A stretch of 36,872 bases of DNA from Treponema sp. (GTDB taxonomy: Bacteria > Spirochaetota > Spirochaetia > Treponematales > Treponemataceae), in the NCBI GenBank assembly GCA_024681195.1, contig JAILBH010000023.1:1-36872 (forward strand), written 5' to 3'. The translations under genes were made by a program, and so were the position numbers. Within the stretch, counting starts at the first letter, position 1. The number at the start of each line of letters is the position of its first letter. Below, one piece after another: positions 30,692 through 36,872 of the stretch. Under the pieces are notes generated by a model. That model was not told the DNA's origin. It did not search any database and saw only the letters and a program-made list of their open reading frames with translations.

Positions 30692-31840
30692 ATGAAAAAA
30701 TACACAACAGAAGATATGAAAAATATATTTGCAGCACGCCGTGCACGGATTGCAGCCTACCTTAGCGAAAATAACATTGGTGCTGTAGTTTACATAGATT
30801 CAGAAGAACACAGAGACCCTGCAATTCCATATTTAACCGGCCACAACTGTGATGCAATTGTTATTCTTTTTAGCGACGGCTTTACCTATCTTATTGCCTG
30901 GGATGAAAATCTTGCAAAGAAAAATGCTTTTTACGATAAGCTTGTGCCTTACACAAGATACAAGAACAAAGACATAGATGCCGTTCGTGCAATTTTAAAT
31001 GTGGGTTATACACACGGGATGAACAGCAAGGTTGAGTTACCTCCCTATCTTTCTTATCCGAATTATCTGCATTTTATTGATGCACTTAATAATTACGACT
31101 GCCGCTGCAAAGAAGATGGAGCACACAAATTTACGCTCAACTGCCGCGTATGTAAAGATGATTACGAAATTGAATGCACAAAAGAAGCAGCAAGAATCGG
31201 AGACTTGATTATTGATAAGATTGAAGAAAAGATTAAAGACGGAAGTATTAAAACAGAATCAGATGTAGCTTTGTTTATAGAAAAGGAATGCCGCGAACAT
31301 GGTTGTGAAAGAACAGGCTTTGACACACTTGCTGCCGGCCCTTCAAGAAGCTTTGCAATTCATGCTTTTCCAAATTATACAAATGCCCAGTGGCCTGCAA
31401 AGGGACTTTCAATTCTTGATTTTGGAGTTGTTTACAGAGGCTACACCAGCGACACAACAGTTACAGTTGCAAAAGGTCCACTTACCTCTGAACAGAAAAA
31501 GCAGCTCGCCCTTGTACAAAAAGCCTATGACGAATGTCTTAAGCTTTATATTCCGGGACGCACAATTCAGGAAGCAGCAAAAAAGGCAGATTCTGTATTT
31601 GCCAAAGAAAAAAGAAAGATGCCGCATACTCTGGGACATGGCATTGGTCTTGAGATTCACGAATATCCACGAGTAAGCACCAAAACTGCTTCTGAGCTTT
31701 GCTTTACACCGGGAATGATTTTGACTCTGGAACCAGGTCTTTACGATGAAAAAATTGGCGGAACAAGATTAGAAAACGACGTGCTCATCACAGAGAACGG
31801 GCACGAAGTTCTAACTCATTCGCGGATTATAATCCTTTAG
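30692..31840 (+). CDS. M24-family metallopeptidase (Xaa-Pro aminopeptidase-like)
   Basis: 382 residues. An N-terminal creatinase-like domain (about 15-150) is followed by a pita-bread M24 domain. All five metal ligands are visible: Asp243 and Asp254 (LDFGVVYRGYTSDTTV), His316 (HTLGHGIGLEIHEYP), Glu347 (LTLEPGLY) and Glu361 (GGTRLENDVLIT). Catalytic His224 and His323 are also present. It should remove N-terminal residues next to proline in the cytoplasm, with two Mn or Co ions. The length is typical of short PepQ/PepP relatives. It is co-transcribed with murJ (2 nt gap); its AGGAG lies in the repeat at the end of murJ. Its stop overlaps that of the convergent TPR gene. Confidence 0.93.
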   Translation: MKKYTTEDMKNIFAARRARIAAYLSENNIGAVVYIDSEEHRDPAIPYLTGHNCDAIVILFSDGFTYLIAWDENLAKKNAFYDKLVPYTRYKNKDIDAVRAILNVGYTHGMNSKVELPPYLSYPNYLHFIDALNNYDCRCKEDGAHKFTLNCRVCKDDYEIECTKEAARIGDLIIDKIEEKIKDGSIKTESDVALFIEKECREHGCERTGFDTLAAGPSRSFAIHAFPNYTNAQWPAKGLSILDFGVVYRGYTSDTTVTVAKGPLTSEQKKQLALVQKAYDECLKLYIPGRTIQEAAKKADSVFAKEKRKMPHTLGHGIGLEIHEYPRVSTKTASELCFTPGMILTLEPGLYDEKIGGTRLENDVLITENGHEVLTHSRIIIL

Positions 31841-34626
31841 AAAATCTGAATGCTGTTTTCGGCAAGTTCAATTTTTTCCAGAACTGAGTCTATGCGGTTA
31901 CACATTGCATCTGCAAGATAAGGATCATCAAGTCCATCAGACAGAGTCTTCATGCACTTAAATACCTTGCGAAGCTCATGGTTAGTAACGTTAAAATTCT
32001 TATCCGAAATAACTGCATAAGCTTTTTCGTCTTCCTCTCCTTCGCTAAGCACACCACTCTTTTTAAGAGAAAGTGCAGTCTTTAAAAGCCCCGGAATTCC
32101 AGACATTTTTGCAATAAGATATTCAATTTCCATGCGGATTGGACTTGCCATAAATTCTGCTTTTTCTTCTTCCGGAAGATATTCGCAAAGCTCAAGCAGC
32201 TTTTTAAAGAGCTCAATCTCTTCCGCATTTTCCAGAGCAGTATCATCATCATTAAGAATACGTTCAATTGTAGGCAGCAGCTCTTCTGCAGTACTCATGA
32301 GACTCTTTGCGCTGTTTTCCTGGAGGCTTGCCTTTTGAATTGCATTTTCTTCTTCAAGAGCGGCTACCTTCTGGCGCATTTCTTCCATTTCATCTGCATG
32401 CTGCTGCTCCATTCTTTCCATCTGCTCAACCCGCTGCTGATCCAAAAGCTTCTGCTCTTCTGCATTCTGATGTGCAAGCTCGTTTGCACGCTTTACAGTA
32501 TCCATTGCCATAGAAGCAGTTTCCATCATTGTTGGAGCATAAGAAGGAGAAGGAGCTGCAGGTGCATCCTGTACCGGAGCTGGCATAGGAGCTGGAGCTT
32601 CCTGCTGCGGAACCAGCTCCGGCTGTGGCACAGGCTCCTGCGGTGGTAAAGGCTGCCGCCCCGCACCAGAATCAGCACCAGCACCCTGTGGAGCATTTGC
32701 AAAAGGATCCGGCATAGAATTAATATCAAATTCTTCGGGTTCTTCATCATGAACGGTAGTATCATCAAACTGGTCAAAGTCAAAGTTGTCGCTGTCAACA
32801 TTATCAAGCATATCAGAAACAGACGGCTCTTCTTCGCGTTCTCCATCCCCGGTAAATTTAGGCTCTTCAAAACCTGCACTTGTGTCTACAGGACCGATCT
32901 CATCTTCTTCCGGTTCCTTTATACCAACAAGCTTTTCCTTATCAGAAAGAGGTTCATCTTCAACATCAAATGGAGAAACCTCTTCATCTGTTCCAAGTTC
33001 TTCTTCAAGGTTTTCTTTTGACTCATCGTCTTCAAAGAAATCCTCTTCTTCTTCCTGCAGGGCTTCCTGCATAGGAACGTTTTCGCCCATTGAACCAAAG
33101 TCAAAGTTTTCATCGGCAGGAGATTCTTCTGTTGCTTCAGTTGCTTCTTCAGCCTGTTCTTCAACTGGTTCCTGCTCAAGAACCTCATCTTCTGCAACAG
33201 GTTCTTCCGGTACAATAGGTTTTTCAGAAAGGGTTGTAAGATAATCAATCTGCTTGTCTGCAAGAATATTCGGGCGTCTAAGGTTGCGGCTCTTGTTATA
33301 AGAATCTATAGCCCCCTGAAGGTCGCCTGTAGCAGTATAAATCTTTCCAAGCATATTATAGCCGGCAGGATTACGCATATCTCTTGCAACAAATTCCTTT
33401 GCCTTCTTTTCTGCATTATCATTATCACCAACCTGATTAAGGCGGTTTGCAGCAGACAAAAGATGATCTTTATAGTTGCGATTCAATTCTGTAATTTTAT
33501 CATAAACCTTTTCGGCCTGTGCCTCGTCATTATTACAGATAAGATACTGTCCGTACAAATCAAGAACCTGCGGATCTTCCTTATCATCTTCATAAAGCTC
33601 TTTTACGTTTGTACCGGCTGCTTCAATCTGATTTGCAGAAAGCAGAGTCTGAACATATCTTTTCTTTAAGTCCTTGTCGTCTGGAGCAATTTCGAGCGCA
33701 TCAAGAACATTCTCAAGAGCTTCATCCGGCTTATCACCTTTTTCCAGAGCTTCTGCAAGGCCTGCAAGAATCTGAATATTCTGGTCATCGACCTTTTTTG
33801 CACGTTTAAAAGTTTTTTCTGCAGAATCATAGTCAAACTGATCCAGGTAAATACTTCCAAGCATGGAAAGAAGCTTTACATCATTTGGATAAAGTTCAAT
33901 AGAATGTTTAACAAGGTCCGATGCTTCTTTAGATTTCTGGCACTTTACCAAAAGAGAACTAAAATCTTTGATTGCGTCTACCCAACCCGGCTTTGCTTTA
34001 AGAGCGTTTTCAAAACAGCGGATTGCATCTGAATACATTTTTGCCTTACTGTAACAGCGGGCAAGGTTATAGTTCAAAATAGGATGGTTCTGGTCAATCT
34101 GAAGTCCGCGCTTAAAAGATGCAATTGATTTTTGATAATCCTTTTTCTCCAGGTAGATTGCACCAAGGTGATTGTAAGCAAGTACGTCCGATGGATTTTC
34201 ATTAACTACAGAAGAGAATGCTTCAATAGCATCATCCCAGTTTCCCATCTCGCGGTAAGTAAAACCAAGATTATAATTAACGTCGGCAGACTGGCGGCCT
34301 TCATCAACAGCACGCTCAAGAATCTCAATTGATTCCTCATATTTTTTAAGACGACGATAAATTGCACCAAGACTCGTCATTGCATCAATATAATGCGGAT
34401 AGAAGGTGATTATCTGTTCATAATAAGGAATGGCCTTTGCATCCTCACCATTTTTTACATAGATAGAACCCAGCTCTTTAAGATAATCAACATTAGACGG
34501 ATCATCTTTTAAAAGCTGCTTATATAATCTGGCCGCAGTAGGAAAATCCCGCGAAATTACTGCTCCCTGTGCTCTTGTTAAAACCAGATTTTTTTCATTT
34601 ACATTATTAACAAATTTCTTTGCCAT
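31837..34626 (-). CDS. Large cytoplasmic TPR protein with acidic linker and coiled coil
   Basis: 929 residues from the ATG at 34626. An in-frame GTG three codons earlier would place the ribosome-binding site too close. No signal peptide. About 12 TPR units fill residues ~10-460 (e.g. AARLYKQLLKDDPSNVDYLK, AIPYYEQIITFYPHYIDAMT, AYNHLGAIYLEKKDYQKSI). A very acidic region (about 470-650) follows, then a Pro/Gln/Ala-rich stretch (650-700). A coiled coil (about 715-775, QKLLDQQRVEQMERMEQQHA) and a helical C-terminus of ~150 residues complete the protein. The acidic linker repeats an Asp/Glu-x-Phe-Asp-Phe/Ile motif three times. It is probably a protein-interaction hub. It lies a few bases after the LamG/FN3 gene and is convergent with the M24 gene. 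Confidence 0.85.
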   Translation of the reverse strand: MAKKFVNNVNEKNLVLTRAQGAVISRDFPTAARLYKQLLKDDPSNVDYLKELGSIYVKNGEDAKAIPYYEQIITFYPHYIDAMTSLGAIYRRLKKYEESIEILERAVDEGRQSADVNYNLGFTYREMGNWDDAIEAFSSVVNENPSDVLAYNHLGAIYLEKKDYQKSIASFKRGLQIDQNHPILNYNLARCYSKAKMYSDAIRCFENALKAKPGWVDAIKDFSSLLVKCQKSKEASDLVKHSIELYPNDVKLLSMLGSIYLDQFDYDSAEKTFKRAKKVDDQNIQILAGLAEALEKGDKPDEALENVLDALEIAPDDKDLKKRYVQTLLSANQIEAAGTNVKELYEDDKEDPQVLDLYGQYLICNNDEAQAEKVYDKITELNRNYKDHLLSAANRLNQVGDNDNAEKKAKEFVARDMRNPAGYNMLGKIYTATGDLQGAIDSYNKSRNLRRPNILADKQIDYLTTLSEKPIVPEEPVAEDEVLEQEPVEEQAEEATEATEESPADENFDFGSMGENVPMQEALQEEEEDFFEDDESKENLEEELGTDEEVSPFDVEDEPLSDKEKLVGIKEPEEDEIGPVDTSAGFEEPKFTGDGEREEEPSVSDMLDNVDSDNFDFDQFDDTTVHDEEPEEFDINSMPDPFANAPQGAGADSGAGRQPLPPQEPVPQPELVPQQEAPAPMPAPVQDAPAAPSPSYAPTMMETASMAMDTVKRANELAHQNAEEQKLLDQQRVEQMERMEQQHADEMEEMRQKVAALEEENAIQKASLQENSAKSLMSTAEELLPTIERILNDDDTALENAEEIELFKKLLELCEYLPEEEKAEFMASPIRMEIEYLIAKMSGIPGLLKTALSLKKSGVLSEGEEDEKAYAVISDKNFNVTNHELRKVFKCMKTLSDGLDDPYLADAMCNRIDSVLEKIELAENSIQIF

Positions 34627-34638
34627 ATTCTCCACTCC

Positions 34639-36174
34639 CTATTTTCCCAGCTTTTGCATTGGCCTTGCAAAAACTTCCTTTGAAAGAGGCCCCGTTATTC
34701 TATCATCAAGAGACGACCACGAAGCAACTGCAAAGTAGTAAATCTTTCCGTTTTCAAGTCCAGTCAAAGTAAATGAGGTTGTATTTCCAACATTTATCGG
34801 TGATGGTCCTTCAAGGGCTACTCGCCCAAGATATTCACCAGGCCTATTTCCATAATATATGTAATAACCGCCGGCGGTTTCATCTACAGAATAATTCCAG
34901 CTTAAGGTAACGCTGCCGTTCCCAGCCTGAGCTTTTACAGTAAAAGGCGGCAAAGGTAATGGCAATTCTTCAAAATCCAGCGAAATTTGTGTTACAGATG
35001 GAGATACAACCCCATTCCCGTCCGGATAAAGCTCGCACATAACCTGAAAGTACATTCCCGAAACTCCTGTAATTGGCTTTCCGCTTTCTACACTCTTCCA
35101 TTCAGGATATGAATCTGTCCAGTTAAAGTAGTTGTCGCCGGAACGAACATAAAAGCTCACTTCTGTTTGCGAAGGTTCGCTCATTTCGGCAGTAAGAGAA
35201 TTTAATATTGCTCCAGTCGAAACTACAATAGGCTTTGTTTCAAAGCGTCCACCCATCGGCTTATAAAGCATTCTTCCAAGAGCTCCCGCTGCCTCTGCAG
35301 ACTGATAATCCGGAGGCGTATAAGGTCTTCTAAGAATACGGATTTCATCAATTTTGCCGGTATATTCTTTACAGAATTCTACTTGAGCAGGAGTTCCCAT
35401 AATAATAAGAGAAACTTCTCCGCTTTCTTTTCCGTTTGAAGTAATATATTTGAGATCTTCTGTTACACCGTTTACAAGATATTCAAGAATGCCGGTTTCG
35501 CAGTCAAAAGACAGGGCATGATAAGACCAGGTATCCGGAATTATTGTAGAAGAACCTTTTAAATGGAATTCTCCGTTGCCATCCGGTCCTGCATAAGAAT
35601 CAAAAAGATTAGAAATTGTCCAGTCAAGGTGGCCGCCTTCAAAAATACAGTTCAAAAGCTGGTAAACAAGGCGTCCATGTACGTTTTTAGAACTTTCCCA
35701 ATTCAAAATAACTTCGCCGTTTTCTGCAAGAGAAGGACAAAGCCAGAATTCAATCGAAAAAGAGCCCATAAAGCCTTCTGAACCAAAAAAGGTGCCCGGC
35801 TTACCAAAAAGGTTTAAACCACCAATGTTTCGGCTCAAACCGGCTGATTTTTCTATCAGGGAACCGTTAGAAACCTTAAGATTGTTCGAAACAACGTCAT
35901 AATAACCTGCAGAAACAGGAGAATTTTCGTCTTCAAAGTCAATCAGGAGGTCTGTATACTCATCAAATACAAAGGAATTAGTTGCAAGCTCAATACAATC
36001 GTAACCAAAACGTCCTTTTCCGGTAGTTACATTATCTTCATATTGAAAAACGGGCCAGCCGTTCTTTCCACCGAGGACAATTTGTTTAGATTCCGCAAAA
36101 ACAGCAGTATTACTGACTGTAAAAATCACGCAGACCGCCGCAAAAAGCGCAGTCTTTTTTAAGAATTTTTTCAT
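34639..36174 (-). CDS. Secreted LamG-like / fibronectin type III protein
   Basis: 511 residues. A signal peptide (about 1-27, ending TAVFA) gives export. A concanavalin-like/LamG jelly-roll region (about 85-290) is indicated by FSIEFWLCPSLAENGEVILN, WSYHALSFDCETGILEYLVN, and GKIDEIRILRRPY at its end. After a linker, a fibronectin type III domain (about 415-505) is seen in SVTLSWNYSVDETAGGYYIY, FTLTGLENGKIYYFAVASWS. It is probably a surface or periplasmic binding protein for glycans or proteins. No enzymatic motif was seen. The downstream TPR gene follows after about 12 nt, so the two form an operon. It is divergent from uvrC. Confidence 0.8.
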   Translation of the reverse strand: MKKFLKKTALFAAVCVIFTVSNTAVFAESKQIVLGGKNGWPVFQYEDNVTTGKGRFGYDCIELATNSFVFDEYTDLLIDFEDENSPVSAGYYDVVSNNLKVSNGSLIEKSAGLSRNIGGLNLFGKPGTFFGSEGFMGSFSIEFWLCPSLAENGEVILNWESSKNVHGRLVYQLLNCIFEGGHLDWTISNLFDSYAGPDGNGEFHLKGSSTIIPDTWSYHALSFDCETGILEYLVNGVTEDLKYITSNGKESGEVSLIIMGTPAQVEFCKEYTGKIDEIRILRRPYTPPDYQSAEAAGALGRMLYKPMGGRFETKPIVVSTGAILNSLTAEMSEPSQTEVSFYVRSGDNYFNWTDSYPEWKSVESGKPITGVSGMYFQVMCELYPDGNGVVSPSVTQISLDFEELPLPLPPFTVKAQAGNGSVTLSWNYSVDETAGGYYIYYGNRPGEYLGRVALEGPSPINVGNTTSFTLTGLENGKIYYFAVASWSSLDDRITGPLSKEVFARPMQKLGK

Positions 36175-36215
36175 ATAGGTACCTGCTTAAACTATCGGCA
36201 TAATTTGCAAAAATC

Positions 36216-36224
36216 TGATATAAT
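36216..36224 (+). promoter_or_regulatory. Extended -10 promoter of uvrC
   Basis: TGATATAAT (36216-36224) is a perfect extended -10, 12 nt before the ATG at 36237, predicting a leader of only ~5 nt and no ribosome-binding site. A 12-bp AT palindrome, ATTTTATAAAAT (36224-36235), lies between the -10 and the ATG. No good -35 is seen at standard spacing. Confidence 0.4.
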
Positions 36225-36236
36225 TTTATAAAATAT

Positions 36237-36872
36237 ATGGCTCGGAATATTTTGCATGAAACAGCATTAAAAGCTCCTCAATCCAGCGGTGTTTACCTGT
36301 GGCGCAATGAAGAAGGAACGATTATTTATGTTGGAAAAGCAAAAAACCTTAAAAACCGCCTTACTTCCTATTTTACAGGTCAAAAAACCACAAAAACAAG
36401 GCTCCTGGTCTCAAGAGCGGCTTCCATAGAATACATAACCACCGCAAACGAATACGAGGCCCTTCTGCTTGAAAACAATCTTATAAAGCAGCATAGTCCC
36501 CGTTACAATATCTGTCTTAAAGATGGAAAGTCCTACCCTGTTCTGCGTATTACAAACGAAGATTTTCCAAAAATATTCCGTACACGCCGGATTTTGCAGG
36601 ATGGTTCCCTTTATTTTGGTCCCTACCCTAATGTAAATGCGCTCGATACTTTCATAGAAAACATTTATCGCCTTTATCCGGTAAGACACTGCCGCACACT
36701 TCACAAAAGGGAAACTCCATGCCTTTATTACCACATGAAGCAATGCAAAGCTCCCTGCTGCGGAAAAATAGATAAAGTTGAATATCAAAAAAACATCCAG
36801 GAAATCACGAGCCTTCTTTCGGGACAGGCAGAGCAGACAATAGAAAAAATGACGGCACAGATGAAGGCTGCT
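36237..36872 (+). CDS. uvrC: UvrABC excinuclease subunit C, N-terminal part (runs off window)
   Basis: 212 codons are open from the ATG at 36237 to the window edge. The start has the GIY-YIG nuclease domain: SSGVYLWRNEEGTIIYVGKA, then KNLKNRLTSYF, with the tyrosines and arginine of the active site. EYEALLLENNLIKQHSPRYN, KDGKSYPVLRIT and YFGPYPN are the classic UvrC continuation. A conserved cysteine cluster follows (RHC, TPCLYYHMKQCKAPCCG). It makes the 3' incision in nucleotide-excision repair. The UvrB-binding and C-terminal nuclease domains are beyond the window. No ribosome-binding site precedes the ATG. Confidence 0.96.
   Translation, partial: MARNILHETALKAPQSSGVYLWRNEEGTIIYVGKAKNLKNRLTSYFTGQKTTKTRLLVSRAASIEYITTANEYEALLLENNLIKQHSPRYNICLKDGKSYPVLRITNEDFPKIFRTRRILQDGSLYFGPYPNVNALDTFIENIYRLYPVRHCRTLHKRETPCLYYHMKQCKAPCCGKIDKVEYQKNIQEITSLLSGQAEQTIEKMTAQMKAA

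Noticed and set aside
32786-33244. 152-residue serine-rich plus-strand open frame
   Set aside because: It is the complement of the Glu/Asp-rich linker of the TPR protein; GAA/GAG-type codons read backwards give serine and phenylalanine runs.

Overview
This window looks like chromosome from a host-associated Treponema (Spirochaetota). That is an inference from gene content and composition, not from a marker gene. It is AT-rich, with Gram-negative envelope genes (ExbB, ExbD, a TonB-like protein, a predicted beta-barrel), long TPR proteins, a class III nucleotide cyclase, and a very large two-headed CoA-dehydratase activase of the kind found in anaerobes. A complete glucuronate isomerase / fructuronate reductase / mannonate dehydratase set fits a gut or rumen organism living on plant uronic acids. 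There are no rRNA or tRNA genes, CRISPR arrays, prophages or intact insertion sequences. No stretch longer than about 215 bp lacks a gene.

Layout. 1-704 (minus): the 5' end of ddl and a small secreted protein. 785-1678 (plus): an EamA-type exporter. 1664-5086 (minus): an operon reading nfeD-like, SPFH/band-7, S41 peptidase lipoprotein, then a membrane protein with a LuxR-type HTH. 5299-6277 (plus): a membrane-anchored MerR regulator and a YbjQ-family protein, facing the nfeD operon across 212 bp that hold three GTnAC-N4-GTTAC repeats and a MerR-style promoter. 6274-12036 (minus): hexuronate genes uxuA and uxuB-uxaC, with a PAS-GGDEF-GAF-like gene between them. 12238-13137 (plus): an Rpn/PD-(D/E)XK nuclease-family protein. 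13159-28939 (minus): nine closely packed genes of about 15.8 kb, in transcription order cyclase, coiled-coil membrane protein, giant activase, secreted protein, periplasmic TPR protein, outer-membrane barrel, ExbB, ExbD, TonB-like. 29031-31840 (plus): murJ and an M24 aminopeptidase. 31837-36174 (minus): a LamG-like/FN3 secreted protein and a large cytoplasmic TPR protein. 36237-36872 (plus): the 5' part of uvrC.

How the genes may work together. The last five genes of the nine-gene cluster resemble a proton-driven inner-to-outer membrane machine: an ExbB/ExbD motor, a TonB-like transducer, a periplasmic TPR protein and a barrel. The layout recalls Tol-Pal/CpoB but has no TolB or Pal. It is the best candidate for an undescribed system here, particularly because the same gene string begins with a nucleotide cyclase. 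The nfeD/SPFH/S41 and MerR/YbjQ groups look like a membrane-stress pair with shared control DNA. The uxu/uxa genes would take glucuronate to 2-keto-3-deoxygluconate; no transporter, kinase, aldolase or dedicated regulator lies beside them. Small-scale signals include several promoters lying against start codons, a 12-bp hairpin touching the activase start codon, a perfect internal ribosome-binding site inside merR, and a 14-bp dispersed repeat that also forms the end of murJ.
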